Source: a virus. Taken from it: 41,934 nt of DNA. The notes beneath the pieces are model-generated. The model worked only from the letters and a program-made list of their open reading frames with translations. It was not told the origin of the DNA and made no database searches. Shown in pieces: positions 26,137-34,925 of the stretch. The number at the start of each line of letters is the position of its first letter. Position 1 is the first letter of the stretch. The translations under genes and the position numbers were made by a program. The stretch lies in IMG/VR virus record IMGVR_UViG_3300036466_000070, positions 1 through 41,934 of that record. One strand, written 5' to 3'.

Positions 26137-27191
26137 TTGCAGCTCTCCAAGAAGTTGAACACGTCCCTGCCGTCATTGACTCGACGCATCCAAAGTAGGT
26201 ACGCCTGTTCAAGCAGCATCTGGTAGTATGTGCGGGTGTATGTCTTGCCTCGCCAGTCGGTGAACTCGAACGGCTCAGTTCCGTAGTAGTCCATGTACGC
26301 TACTTCTACTGCGCAGAAAGCATCGTAGTCATTAATGCAGTCGCTGAGATAGTCGGCAACAGACCCAGCACCGCACGGCCTCATCTTGAACTCGGCCTTG
26401 ATCTTGTCGATCTTGTCGCGGGCAGCGTCTAACTGCTTCGGAGTACACTGCTTACCGGAGGGCATTGTAAGCTCACGGAGTCTACGCTCTTGCTCAAGCA
26501 GAGGTGCAGTAGGCCAGTGCCGTATACTGAGATTCCGGCTAAAAGCTGGGAGGCCGGGGATGTCGTCGGCAGTGTCTCCCATAAGCATCTGGTGCCAGAA
26601 GAAGCTAGTACCCCAGCCAGTAGTCTTTGACTTCTCGGCATCATACCAGCAGCCACCGTACCCCTGCACGTCAACGATCTTGCCCGTGTCTGGGCAGAGA
26701 TGCAGACCCTGTACCATTCTGAGGTCTTTATCTGTGGAATCCAGTACACATAGGTGCCGCTCGTCGCGGTCAAGGTACTCTTGTTGAGTCTGGGCAAGAC
26801 CGTCGTCTGCCTCTTGGTCCATGTGGACTGCCGCTTTCAGATTGGTAGCCATGTATTTGCGCGCAAACTCAAGCTGTCTTGGCTTGGGTTTCCCTACTCG
26901 TGATGCTTGGTACTGGCGGACACAGGCAACATCATGCCGATTGCCCTTGTCTGATCCAGTGCCTGTCAGGTGCAGGATGTAATGATCAGCACCTACCTGC
27001 TGCATCTTGTTCTTGATCTCTGCTTCGATGTTGTAGACCACTTCCTCTCGGGTAGTGTCGTCATTGCCGGCGCAGTTGTACGCCACAATGTCAGCATCAC
27101 AGTTAAGTACTCGACCGGGAACAACATCAGGAACAATGAAGTCACTGTTGTCTAGCTCAAGGTCGTCGAGGTTAACGCCACCTATATTCAT
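26133..27191 (-). CDS. 5'-3' exonuclease (T7 gp6-like, FEN/PIN family)
   Basis: The 352-aa product carries the acidic clusters of the 5' nuclease family: CDAD (Asp32, Asp34), EADD (127-130), STDKD (Asp154, Asp156) and MLMGDTADDIPGLP (Asp206, Asp209-Asp210) leading into the helix-hairpin-helix region. In T7 this enzyme degrades host DNA to supply nucleotides and removes RNA primers. A good AGGAG site precedes ATG 27191, and a stable hairpin lies just upstream. Confidence 0.93.
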   Translation of the reverse strand: MNIGGVNLDDLELDNSDFIVPDVVPGRVLNCDADIVAYNCAGNDDTTREEVVYNIEAEIKNKMQQVGADHYILHLTGTGSDKGNRHDVACVRQYQASRVGKPKPRQLEFARKYMATNLKAAVHMDQEADDGLAQTQQEYLDRDERHLCVLDSTDKDLRMVQGLHLCPDTGKIVDVQGYGGCWYDAEKSKTTGWGTSFFWHQMLMGDTADDIPGLPAFSRNLSIRHWPTAPLLEQERRLRELTMPSGKQCTPKQLDAARDKIDKIKAEFKMRPCGAGSVADYLSDCINDYDAFCAVEVAYMDYYGTEPFEFTDWRGKTYTRTYYQMLLEQAYLLWMRRVNDGRDVFNFLESCK

Positions 27192-27205
27192 ATCGTCTCC
27201 TGAGT

Positions 27206-27225
27206 GGGGCAGCCGAAGCCGCCCC
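27206..27225 (-). promoter_or_regulatory. Stable TTCG-tetraloop hairpin between SSB-like gene and exonuclease
   Basis: On the minus strand GGGGCGGC pairs with GCTGCCCC around a TTCG loop, an eight-pair stem (one G-T wobble) closed by C-G, the very stable cUUCGg form. No T run follows, so it is not a typical intrinsic terminator. It may slow the polymerase, protect the 3' end of upstream mRNA, or be a processing site. It lies 15 bases upstream of the exonuclease start codon, close to its ribosome site. Confidence 0.7.
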
Positions 27226-27243
27226 CGGTTCTAGGGTTTCAGA

Positions 27244-28182
27244 TTAAGCGAGGCCGGCAGCTACGAGGGGGTCCTCATCGTCTTCCTGCTCTTCCTCTTC
27301 AGGTTCTTCTTTGGGCTCAGGTTCAGGCTCTTTCTTCTTCTCGGCCTTCTTCTTGGCAGGCTTCTTCTCTTCATTGGCCGGCTCGTCATCTAGCTCTTCG
27401 TCACCGTCGATGGGCAGGTCCTCAAGCTCTGCGGCAGAGTTACCCTCAACGATCTGCTTCAGGCGGCTGGTGTCGTAGGTCAGGGAATCCTGAATCAGTT
27501 CCTGAATCCAGTTTTTGCTCTGGCCTTTCTTGTCACCAGACTCGTGCTCACCCTCGATATACAGGGCATCCCACAGAGCTTTGTAGTCTGCGTCACCAAT
27601 GCCCGCATTCTCAAACATGAACACCTGCGGATCACCATCTAGCTCAGGTACAGGAACAGTAGATACCTCGCCGGTAGCCGGATTCTCAAACGCAGGGGCC
27701 GTGAATGTCCACGCCTTGTTCTTGTCGAGGTTGGCGTAGGTCTTCTCGTTATCCTTGCCTTCGTTCACTACGTTGTGAGTGATCTCTGCCAGCCATGCAC
27801 CCTTGCCGACCATCTGGGCGAAGTGCCTGAACTTTCCACTGTAGTTCAGTGCAGTGAACAGGCGACCATACTTGGATGTCTTGCCGCCCTTCGGCAGACG
27901 CATGGTGATCTGGTTCGGAATCTTGGTGCCGTCATCCAGCTCGATCAGGTGCTTAGGGCTGTTGACCTCGAAGCGGAGCATAACCTGCTCGGCGGGCTTG
28001 TACTTAGGGTTGTTCGAGGGCTGCTTGCCAAGCTCGATGTACTGTTGCAGTCGGACAGTGCAGCGGCCTGCTGGCGGAACCGGGCGGTCAAAGCCGCCAC
28101 CGCCTTCTTTCATCTTCGTCTGGTCTTCGCTCTCTGCGGCTGCGTTTGCAATGGCGTCAAAATCAATGTTCGGCGTAGTCAT
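27244..28182 (-). CDS. Putative single-stranded DNA-binding protein with acidic tail
   Basis: The 312-aa product has a globular part (about 1-240) followed by a Lys/Glu/Pro-rich linker and a very acidic tail (EEEEQEDDEDPLVAAGL). Acidic C-termini that contact polymerase and helicase are known for T7 gp2.5 and other phage ssDNA-binding proteins. The N-terminus includes PPAGRCTVRLQQYIELGKQP, compatible with an OB-fold entry. Position between DNA polymerase and exonuclease supports a replication role. The assignment rests on layout and context, not on a diagnostic motif. Confidence 0.7.
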   Translation of the reverse strand: MTTPNIDFDAIANAAAESEDQTKMKEGGGGFDRPVPPAGRCTVRLQQYIELGKQPSNNPKYKPAEQVMLRFEVNSPKHLIELDDGTKIPNQITMRLPKGGKTSKYGRLFTALNYSGKFRHFAQMVGKGAWLAEITHNVVNEGKDNEKTYANLDKNKAWTFTAPAFENPATGEVSTVPVPELDGDPQVFMFENAGIGDADYKALWDALYIEGEHESGDKKGQSKNWIQELIQDSLTYDTSRLKQIVEGNSAAELEDLPIDGDEELDDEPANEEKKPAKKKAEKKKEPEPEPKEEPEEEEQEDDEDPLVAAGLA

Positions 28183-28200
28183 ATAAGGTAATCTCCGTAA

Positions 28201-28244
28201 AAATTCTAGGGTATTCAGGGATTTGAGTAGTTCAGGCTGTACGC
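28201..28244 (-). repeat. Intergenic repeat element, copy A
   Basis: A 44-base element upstream of the SSB-like gene. On the minus strand it includes CAGCCTGAACTACTCAAATC and later ACCCTAGAATTTTT. Copies B (33331-33374) and C (34926-34958) share most of this sequence, and a partial copy lies at 27225-27245. All are in gaps between genes, in the same orientation relative to transcription. It could be an RNA-processing or regulatory element; function is unknown. Confidence 0.7.
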
Positions 28245-28246
28245 TA

Positions 28247-28567
28247 TCAGAGCTTGATACCAGTACCTTGCTCTAGTTCATACAGGTCAGCATAGTACTT
28301 GCTGGATTTATCCTCTAGCTTCAGCTCCTGTGCTGCTGCAATCTTGTCAGCCTGCTCCTTCTGGATAGCAGCCTGCTTAGCTGCCTCGTCGATCTTTCGG
28401 ATACGCTCTGCCTCTGCCCGCTGCTGTGCATCCCGGCGTTCCTCGTGGATGCAGGCGAATTGTTTATTACTGTCTGCAATCTTGCACTGGATAGATTTTA
28501 GGCAGCGTCGGGCAAATGCGGAAGCTGCACGGGCGAGAATAATAGCTACTCGGGTACGGATACTCAT
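28247..28567 (-). CDS. Hypothetical coiled-coil protein, 106 aa
   Basis: I start at ATG 28567 (MSIRTRVAIILARAASAF), which has a GAGGA site; the longer frame overlaps DNA polymerase. After a short hydrophobic-basic N-terminus, residues about 40-90 form a long charged helix rich in Ala, Glu, Gln and Lys. The family is not recognised. Membrane association through the N-terminus is possible but weak. It lies between DNA polymerase and the SSB-like gene. Confidence 0.65.
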   Translation of the reverse strand: MSIRTRVAIILARAASAFARRCLKSIQCKIADSNKQFACIHEERRDAQQRAEAERIRKIDEAAKQAAIQKEQADKIAAAQELKLEDKSSKYYADLYELEQGTGIKL

Positions 28568-28574
28568 AAGGTCC

Positions 28575-30887
28575 TCACTTGATGTAATGTTTTGAATTGA
28601 AGTGGTGCAGGGACAGCATGTTGTCGCCGTACTCTGCGTCAACGCGGAATACTACTCCGCAGTCAATGTCGAAGTGTTTCTGTAGGAACAGGGGTATAGC
28701 CTGCATCACGCGGATTGCGTCGTTTAGTACCTTATCGCGGACCTCCTTCTTGTAATCGAACCACACACAGTCGTGTACGGTATTCACAAGGTAGGCTTTG
28801 CCGCCGTACCTGCCATTGCTCAGGAACAGCCTGAACAGCTTACCAAGTACCATCTGGACAACTTCACCGCCTGTGCCCTGTATAGGGTAGTTCTTCAGGT
28901 CGGGAGGGCTGAACGATGTACGCTGGCCGCGCTTCTGCAGGAACTCAGGTGCCTCAGACTCCCTGAAGGTATACTTGGTCCCAGTCGGTGCGAACCATGA
29001 ACCTACACCTACCTTGGCGATACCGGCCTTGGTATAGAGCACATCGTCGCTTTCTCGGCGGCTCTTGTGTACCAGCTTAGACACGTCCTCGTTGAAGGAT
29101 TCAATGCCCGGGTACAGTTGACGCTCTGCCTCGATAAGCTCTTCGACTTCCTCTATTCCCAGTCCTGTCGCTTCAGCAATCGCCGCTGCGCCCGCTCCAT
29201 ACGCCCTTTGGAACGAGAAGCCTTTGACTCCTGTTCGCATGACTGAGTATACGGGATAGTCCGGGTGTTCTTCATCTTTTGCTTTTTGCTTGACGACTGC
29301 ATAATCCTCTCCGAGCTTCTGTGCCAATCGCTTACAGTGGAAGTCAATCCCATTCAGGATGTCTTCTCTGAGCTGCTTATCGCCACTGAGCCAGCCCTGT
29401 ACGATGACCTCAAGCTGGCTGTAGTCAATCTCTCCCATCTCTCCGTCTTCACCGAAACGGCTGACGAATAGTCCCTTGACTGTGGACTTGTCACCTCTGC
29501 TTAAATTCTGACAATTCGGATCGGAGGAGGATAGCCGGGTGGTCACGGTGTTCGTGTGGTTCAGGCTGTGATGGATACGTCCATCGAACTCTGAGATCAG
29601 GGTGAGCATGCCCTTACGGTCGCCGTTCTTGTCTTCCTTCCAGTAGTATGTGCCGAGGTCTTTGTCGATCTTCTGGCGTTCGGCCAGTAACTGCAGGAAA
29701 GGTACGTTCCGGTTACCTAGTGCCTCGATGACATCTGAGCTTGTAGAATAGACAGGGCCGCCCTTAGCGTCCTCCCCTGCAGCCTTCCACTTCTCCGCAC
29801 CGTGAGTATACCCGGGGAACTTGAAGCTGTAGTCCTGCTTCGAGCCCTTGGGCTTGTCGTAGTCAGGCACTGTGACGTTCTTGAACTTCCCCGTGCCCTT
29901 ATTCTTACCGCTCTTATAAGTGTCCTGTGCCTGTAGACAACCGTCGTCTTCCCGTCTTCTGTAGTAGAGTTGATCGGCTCCCAGTTCACATCCTGCATCG
30001 GGTACGATGGGCTGTCCATCAAATAGAGGCCACTTCTCAGTCTTGTTCGCATACAACGGCTCCAACGTTTCTGGATCAGTGTGTTGAGTCCAGCGTTGAT
30101 ACTTGGCGTATCCGCCAAAGATCAGAAAGGACTTGTGGAATCGAGAGCCCCAGTTGAACTCAAGTTCAGGAGGCAGCTCAGGGATATACTGCAACAGGTC
30201 AGCGTCCAGCTTATCAAGGCGCTCCTGCAGCTCCTGTCGCTGCGTCTCGCCCTTCTCTGCGTCCAAGCATAGGCCATTGTACTCCATCTCTGTAGTAGCC
30301 AGCAGGCCGTCCATACGGAGCTTCAGCATCTCCATGAAGTTAGGGTGCTGCTTCATTGCTCGCTTGAGCTGACCGAGGAACACCTTCTCTGTGTTCACAC
30401 CGTCGCCCTCGCTGTACTCCTGCAGGATGTCCTCTTGGATGTCCGGTGTATCGATGCCCTGATCCCAGTGCTGCTTCACAACGTCAGGCTTCAGTGCACC
30501 GCCGTACTTCTCCACGATACTATCAAGGCTGCACATCTGCGACTCAAGGGACTGGCCTTCGAGTAGATACTCAGCGTACTGGGTATCCCAGATACGGCCA
30601 CCTCGCTTCAGGAAGTCCTGTAGCTCGTCGAGGTGCCATGAGTACAGCAGATCAAACTTGAGGTTATGACCGACAAGCAGGGTAGTACCGGGCTTGATGC
30701 CGATAGTGAACTGCTTGGGATCAGTGCTGAAGTCTCTATAGTAGGCCGGCAGGAACCGAACCTCTACATCCTTCTTGAACTCCTTGTTGATTACGATTAG
30801 TGCATTGTTGTCTGGGTGGAACGGAGAAGCCTTGCGCTTCTTGTACCGGAGGATGTTCGTTTCATAGTCTAGCACTAAGTAGCTCAT
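28575..30887 (-). CDS. DNA polymerase, family A (T7 gp5-like) with 3'-5' exonuclease
   Basis: The 770-aa product is the replicative polymerase. The exonuclease domain is intact: LDYET (Asp7, Glu9), VGHNLKFD (Asp79), and YSEGD near residue 162. The polymerase domain has motif A GEIDYSQLEV (Asp488), motif B RTGVKGFSFQRAYG (Arg551, Lys555, Phe559, Tyr563) and motif C VNTVHDCVW (His705-Asp706). It is somewhat longer than T7 gp5 (704 aa), with inserts around residues 255-380. The ATG overlaps the upstream stop by four bases. Confidence 0.97.
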   Translation of the reverse strand: MSYLVLDYETNILRYKKRKASPFHPDNNALIVINKEFKKDVEVRFLPAYYRDFSTDPKQFTIGIKPGTTLLVGHNLKFDLLYSWHLDELQDFLKRGGRIWDTQYAEYLLEGQSLESQMCSLDSIVEKYGGALKPDVVKQHWDQGIDTPDIQEDILQEYSEGDGVNTEKVFLGQLKRAMKQHPNFMEMLKLRMDGLLATTEMEYNGLCLDAEKGETQRQELQERLDKLDADLLQYIPELPPELEFNWGSRFHKSFLIFGGYAKYQRWTQHTDPETLEPLYANKTEKWPLFDGQPIVPDAGCELGADQLYYRRREDDGCLQAQDTYKSGKNKGTGKFKNVTVPDYDKPKGSKQDYSFKFPGYTHGAEKWKAAGEDAKGGPVYSTSSDVIEALGNRNVPFLQLLAERQKIDKDLGTYYWKEDKNGDRKGMLTLISEFDGRIHHSLNHTNTVTTRLSSSDPNCQNLSRGDKSTVKGLFVSRFGEDGEMGEIDYSQLEVIVQGWLSGDKQLREDILNGIDFHCKRLAQKLGEDYAVVKQKAKDEEHPDYPVYSVMRTGVKGFSFQRAYGAGAAAIAEATGLGIEEVEELIEAERQLYPGIESFNEDVSKLVHKSRRESDDVLYTKAGIAKVGVGSWFAPTGTKYTFRESEAPEFLQKRGQRTSFSPPDLKNYPIQGTGGEVVQMVLGKLFRLFLSNGRYGGKAYLVNTVHDCVWFDYKKEVRDKVLNDAIRVMQAIPLFLQKHFDIDCGVVFRVDAEYGDNMLSLHHFNSKHYIK

Positions 30888-31078
30888 CGGTTATCCCTTA
30901 TGCTCAGCTCTGCGGTGGCTGGGTATGTGTACACAGCTCCGCTCTTCATTCGGAGTATATATACCCGGCCATCGGCCAACCTTACATCGACCACGTTATT
31001 GAATGTTGACTGCTTGCCCGTATCTTTGGTCACCCGGACAGTCAGCCTGTCAGTGGAGTTCTCTGCAATAGTTATCAT
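30884..31078 (-). CDS. Small beta-rich protein, 64 aa, between helicase and polymerase
   Basis: The product alternates short strands (RLTVRVTKD, VVDVRLADGRVYILRMKSG, AVYTYPATAELSI) and looks like a small beta-barrel. It overlaps its neighbours by one base upstream (TGATG) and four bases downstream (ATGA), so it is translated as part of the replisome block. No family is recognised. A role as a replication accessory protein is suggested only by its position. Confidence 0.7.
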   Translation of the reverse strand: MITIAENSTDRLTVRVTKDTGKQSTFNNVVDVRLADGRVYILRMKSGAVYTYPATAELSIRDNR

Positions 31079-32361
31079 CAGTCTGCATCCATGTACCTTG
31101 CGCCATTGCCGTCGAAGAAGACTTCAGCTCGTGGGTCACCCGGCATACCCGGAACTCTGAGCTTATTCTTCACTACGCCGATGCCACGAAGGCTCTCTGA
31201 GTTGAAGTCATTGCTGCGTCCGATCATTATCTGGAAGTCCACAGCGCCTTGCTTGCCGGTCTTGCTGTCCTTCAGCATTGAGATAGTAGGGAACAGAAGC
31301 CCGTCTCCTTCGTTGCTGATCTGACTTGTGGCGAGTCCTATTGCGTCGTACTTTACGCACCACTCCCTTGCCTCCTGATACATAGCCTCAAGTGCTTGGT
31401 CAGTACGTGAACCCTGTGCCATGCCGGCGAACCTGATGTTGTCGATCATGTCGAACACGATGATGCAGGGCCTTGTCTGCTTGATCACATCCTCTACATC
31501 GTAGTGGTTCCATCCGTGTATATCCAGAATCCTGATGCGGTTCAGTGCACCTACTGCCTTGACATAGGCGTCAACCAGCTTTCCCTTCTTGTGCAGTGCT
31601 ACGCACTCAGGCAGGGACAGGCCAACAGCAGACTGGTACAGCCGGGGCTTGATCCTTCGCCCGGGCCCCTCGTTGTTCAGCCAGAGTATGAATGGCTCCT
31701 CCCGGTCAGGGAATGCTTCCGGCAGTTGAGGTGCCATGTACGTGAGGTTGTCTGTCAGGAATGTAGTCTTGCCCGTGTCAGGGCGGCCACACACCAGTCC
31801 AAAGTCACCTGATGCCATCGGTCGGATAGACTCTTGAAGGCACCTCAGACGCCATCTGACGCCTCTCACGTCCTCATCTGCGGATAGGAGGTCACCAATG
31901 TCATCGTCAACGAACTGAATGTCGCTCTTCTTCTCCAGATCAAGCTCAGCTTTCTCTACCAGCTTAGCGATCTCTCGGGTGATGTTGACATCCCCGCCGT
32001 CGTTGTACTTGGTCAGTAGCTCCGCCATCTTGGCAGCATAGTCCTGCTCAACGATGTTCGATACGAAGTTCTGGCGTATGCTGTCTGGCACTGACTCCTT
32101 CAGGGCTTGCTTCAGCACCAGACTGTAGTGCGTCTTCTGTTCAGGGCTTAGCTTTGGATGCCAGAACCCGAAGAACATAGACTTGAATGATTCAAGGTTG
32201 ATCCTCTCTTCATCTGGGTTGTCTTTGAAATACCTGCCGTAGTCTTTGAGTATCGTGTCGGTTGCTGGATCAAGCAGAGCTTCAGGTATGATTCTCCTGA
32301 GCCTGTCGTAATCCTCCCGCTCTCGCAGAATACGGAGACAAGTTAGGTCAACTTGTGCCAT
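31078..32361 (-). CDS. Replicative DNA helicase (DnaB-like, RecA fold)
   Basis: The 427-aa product unwinds DNA at the fork. The N-terminal 150 residues are helical; the RecA-type core has Walker A GRPDTGKTT (192-200, Lys198) and Walker B IIVFDMID (Asp304). Primase is a separate gene here, unlike T7 gp4, which joins both activities. It overlaps the primase gene by 19 bases. An AGGAGATGTT ribosome site precedes the ATG inside the primase coding sequence. Confidence 0.93.
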   Translation of the reverse strand: MAQVDLTCLRILREREDYDRLRRIIPEALLDPATDTILKDYGRYFKDNPDEERINLESFKSMFFGFWHPKLSPEQKTHYSLVLKQALKESVPDSIRQNFVSNIVEQDYAAKMAELLTKYNDGGDVNITREIAKLVEKAELDLEKKSDIQFVDDDIGDLLSADEDVRGVRWRLRCLQESIRPMASGDFGLVCGRPDTGKTTFLTDNLTYMAPQLPEAFPDREEPFILWLNNEGPGRRIKPRLYQSAVGLSLPECVALHKKGKLVDAYVKAVGALNRIRILDIHGWNHYDVEDVIKQTRPCIIVFDMIDNIRFAGMAQGSRTDQALEAMYQEAREWCVKYDAIGLATSQISNEGDGLLFPTISMLKDSKTGKQGAVDFQIMIGRSNDFNSESLRGIGVVKNKLRVPGMPGDPRAEVFFDGNGARYMDAD

Positions 32362-33200
32362 AACATCTCCTGAAGTTCTCTGTGGCTGTATAGTTTCGGG
32401 TCGCGCTCTGAGGTCATCACCCGATATGGCTGGCCTATCATCTCAAGGCTTCTCTTCAGCAGCCGGGTTGCCTTCTGGCCGGCGCTATCCGAATCGAGCC
32501 ATATCAGGCAGGAGCGGAAGGTCGAGAGGTAGTTGATCTGGCCCGGGCTAGGTGACGTTCCAAGGATTGAAACACCTGCTGCACCTTGCACCTCTCCAAC
32601 GCGAATTGCTGAGAGGATGTCCTCTGTGATGATTGCCGTCTGGCTTCGCTTATTTTCTCTCGGAGTGCTTGAGCCCGGTGGTCGATTTCTGCTTGAGAAG
32701 ACCAGGTTCGACTTGTTGACCTTCGGGTTGAGGTACTTAGGAACTTGACCATCGTGTACAGCCCGTCCCTGATAATACTCAAGCCGCCGTACACCACTCC
32801 GATTGGGAGAAGAATACACAGGCAGATACACCCTGCCATAACGAGGGCTGTACCCGATATTGTACTCAGCCATGAGGCGCTGCGTGATGCCAGCTTTCGA
32901 CAGCCAACGTACAGCAGGCCAAGGGAGATCACGCCTAGTAAGGTCGTGAGGGAGTATAATCTTGAAATCATTGTGATCACCTGCAGCGGCGTTCCACCGC
33001 TCTACGATTTTCGATAGGGCTCTTTGGCCGCGAGGCTTGAACCCGCCTTCGTGGCAACGATGGCACCAGCATCTGAACCCCTCTGCCGTGTGCTCTATGA
33101 TCATGGGCCTGCCTTCCCCGCAGTCGTGGCTTACACGGGCTGACCGGCCTTCTGGTAGTCGTTGCGCCTGTTGTAGCCACTCGCTGTAAGGTATTGACAT
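32343..33200 (-). CDS. DNA primase (zinc-binding plus TOPRIM)
   Basis: The 285-aa product makes RNA primers. The N-terminal zinc-binding motif uses HDCG (His25, Cys27) and CWCHRCHEGG (Cys44-Cys49 region). The catalytic TOPRIM fold shows the Glu in IITEDILSA (Glu193) and the DxD in CLIWLDSDSAG (Asp236, Asp238). A GAGGTGAGG site precedes the ATG. Together with the downstream helicase it replaces the fused primase-helicase of T7. Confidence 0.92.
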   Translation of the reverse strand: MSIPYSEWLQQAQRLPEGRSARVSHDCGEGRPMIIEHTAEGFRCWCHRCHEGGFKPRGQRALSKIVERWNAAAGDHNDFKIILPHDLTRRDLPWPAVRWLSKAGITQRLMAEYNIGYSPRYGRVYLPVYSSPNRSGVRRLEYYQGRAVHDGQVPKYLNPKVNKSNLVFSSRNRPPGSSTPRENKRSQTAIITEDILSAIRVGEVQGAAGVSILGTSPSPGQINYLSTFRSCLIWLDSDSAGQKATRLLKRSLEMIGQPYRVMTSERDPKLYSHRELQEMLWHKLT

Positions 33201-33210
33201 GCCTCACCTC

Positions 33211-33321
33211 TTAGTAATCGTAACCTTCTTCCCACTGCTCGTCGATGAAGTCCCCTTCGAAGGTCAGTTCACCGGTCAGCTCTCTCATTACTGGCTCTTC
33301 CTGTTCTTCTGTTTCGTCCAT
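33211..33321 (-). CDS. Very small acidic protein, 36 aa
   Basis: ATG 33321 is preceded by GGAG, and the 36-codon frame ends ten bases before the primase start. The product is highly acidic (MDETEEQEEPVMRELTGEL ... EQWEEGYDY). Such acidic peptides can act as DNA mimics or inhibitors, but there is no direct evidence. It follows repeat element B. Too short for standard callers, yet it fills the gap and has a proper ribosome site. Confidence 0.6.
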   Translation of the reverse strand: MDETEEQEEPVMRELTGELTFEGDFIDEQWEEGYDY

Positions 33322-33330
33322 ATGTACTCC

Positions 33331-33374
33331 AAAATTCTAGGTGTTTAAGGATTTGATGAGTTCAGGCTGCATGG
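33331..33374 (-). repeat. Intergenic repeat element, copy B
   Basis: Copy B of the element at 28201-28244. The minus strand reads CAGCCTGAACTCATCAAATC followed by ACACCTAGAATTTTGGAG, the last bases forming the ribosome site of the 36-aa gene. Preceded, in transcript order, by a hairpin at 33374-33391. It also contains an 11-codon frame (MQPELIKSLNT) that could be a leader peptide. Confidence 0.7.
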
Positions 33375-33391
33375 CACGTCCCTGTGCCAGC
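33374..33391 (-). promoter_or_regulatory. Short hairpin before repeat element B
   Basis: TGGCAC and GTGCCA form a perfect six-pair stem with a six-base loop, located just after the stop of the upstream gene. No T run follows. It may protect or process the mRNA end, or work with the adjacent repeat element. Confidence 0.5.
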
Positions 33392-33395
33392 TCTG

Positions 33396-34043
33396 TTACT
33401 TCTCCAGAATAACCTGCCATGCAGCAATCTTGCGTACATTCTGGCGCTGGAATTCCTTCTTACGTTCTACCCGGGCCTCCAGCTTCCTGATTTGTTTCTC
33501 CAGAGACTCGTTCTCTGCTACCAGCTCATCGTGTGACTGAATGTGCTTCTCAGGAACAGTATCGTCCACAACAGCAAAATCAGCCTTTGCTCCCCGTAGC
33601 ACCACTACAGCCTGCAGCTCATGGTGGTCGTATATGTGATTGCCTAGCCCGTTGTCTAGGGCGACCAGAATATGAGCCGAGCGGCCCGATGTTCCGGGGT
33701 ATTCCGCCTCCTTAACCTCGCCGTACCCGTTGAGCCCCTCGTCCATCAGGTGGTTACTTCCGTAGGCCCCTTGACTTACGATCTTAACCCGGTCTCCATT
33801 TTTGAACTGGATAACGTGTGCATCTTCCTCTTTCACCTTCTCCAGCTCACTTGGCTTGTAGTCGTATGACCACGTGAATGTAGGATGAGACACACTAATA
33901 CGATCATTAAATACACATCGCACCGTTCCAATTTCACCTCTAACATGCTGCATCTCTTCGGCCATACCATAGCGTGCACTGTCGCCCTCGCCAATCAGGA
34001 TACGTACCTTGTCGCCTGCCGTAATGCCGTGTGTAGTTTCCAT
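33396..34043 (-). CDS. Hypothetical protein with two KOW/SH3-like repeats and coiled coil, 215 aa
   Basis: Residues about 7-67 (ITAGDKVRILIGEG ... GEIGTVRCVF ... WSYDYKPSELEKV) and about 80-145 (FKNGDRVKIVSQGAYG ... GYGEVKEAEYP ... IYDHHELQAV) look like two copies of a small beta-barrel, with GDxVxI at the start, a G-E-turn in the middle and an xxELxxV end. Such barrels bind nucleic acid or protein. The C-terminal 50 residues are a charged coiled coil (ENESLEKQIRKLEARVERKK). Family and function are not recognised. It lies in the second transcription block after the promoter at 34989. Confidence 0.7.
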   Translation of the reverse strand: METTHGITAGDKVRILIGEGDSARYGMAEEMQHVRGEIGTVRCVFNDRISVSHPTFTWSYDYKPSELEKVKEEDAHVIQFKNGDRVKIVSQGAYGSNHLMDEGLNGYGEVKEAEYPGTSGRSAHILVALDNGLGNHIYDHHELQAVVVLRGAKADFAVVDDTVPEKHIQSHDELVAENESLEKQIRKLEARVERKKEFQRQNVRKIAAWQVILEK

Positions 34044-34053
34044 ATCGCTCTCC

Positions 34054-34626
34054 TCAGAACCAGTCAGGTGTTTCGTAAAGTGGGAAGGCGGCCAGTGCCT
34101 CTTCTTGCGTGTCGATCTCTACATCATCCGGGGCCTCGTCAATAGAAGACTCCCAGAGATTATCGCCGTCTATTCCATACAGGTCCACCAGCAGGCTGGA
34201 GTACTCTCTCAGGTACTCAATGAACCGCTCATCTTCCTCATCTACTGCACGGATAAGACGTTCAATGCGGCTGATACCATCATCCAGACAGTTATCCCAG
34301 TCTGAATTAAACAGGTAGGAGAAGACGAAATTCTCTTTGCTGTACACCTCGTCAATCAATCGGGAATAGTCCCGGAACCTAAGAGTTTCCTTATGGAACT
34401 CAGGAATAGCTGCAGTCCATCCAGCGAGGCACAGAGTAGTGCCGCAAGGTGTATCACCTGCCCATTGGTCGATCTTCTCGGCCACTCGTTGCGGGTTCGC
34501 GCTGATACTGCAGAAGGACTCCATGTCAAGCTGACGCTCAACCATATCGTAGTTGTCCTTCAGGAACTGCAACAGAATCTTCAGGTTGTCTGCGTTAATG
34601 ATCTCACGTACAGGAATGCTGCTCAT
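34054..34626 (-). CDS. Hypothetical protein, 190 aa, with CGTTxCxAGW motif
   Basis: I start at ATG 34626, which shares its A with the upstream TGA; a GTG one codon earlier is possible. The product includes DTPCGTTLCLAGWTAAIP, a Cys-containing motif I have seen in many phage proteins of unknown role. The C-terminal half is very acidic. No catalytic assignment can be made. The upstream GGAG site and tight overlap indicate coupling to the 74-aa gene. Confidence 0.7.
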   Translation of the reverse strand: MSSIPVREIINADNLKILLQFLKDNYDMVERQLDMESFCSISANPQRVAEKIDQWAGDTPCGTTLCLAGWTAAIPEFHKETLRFRDYSRLIDEVYSKENFVFSYLFNSDWDNCLDDGISRIERLIRAVDEEDERFIEYLREYSSLLVDLYGIDGDNLWESSIDEAPDDVEIDTQEEALAAFPLYETPDWF

Positions 34627-34850
34627 CACTTGAACTCCCTCAGCTTACGCTCGATGAATTCAGCCTCACGCTGGAGACGCGCCTTGTCTTTGTTCAGTTG
34701 TTTCCTGAACTTGTGCGGAGTAATGCTGATCTGCTTTAGCTTCTGTTCAAGCTGGTAATAGCAGTGATTAAGTGCTCGCTCAAAGAACACTGGTGTGCGG
34801 TCGCCGTTCAGGCCGGCACCGAACAGGGTAGAGCTAGTTGCATGTGTCAT
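34626..34850 (-). CDS. Hypothetical helical protein, 74 aa
   Basis: Residues about 25-74 form a basic amphipathic helix (YQLEQKLKQISITPHKFRKQL ...). No family is recognised. It is the first gene after the internal phage promoter at 34989 and repeat element C, with an AAGGTA site before ATG 34850. Confidence 0.65.
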   Translation of the reverse strand: MTHATSSTLFGAGLNGDRTPVFFERALNHCYYQLEQKLKQISITPHKFRKQLNKDKARLQREAEFIERKLREFK

Positions 34851-34925
34851 GGTAGTACCTTTGTGTAGAGATGGGCGGATTGCCCGGGATATGTGTGTTT
34901 GGTGTTGTGCGTGGGTTGGTGGTGG

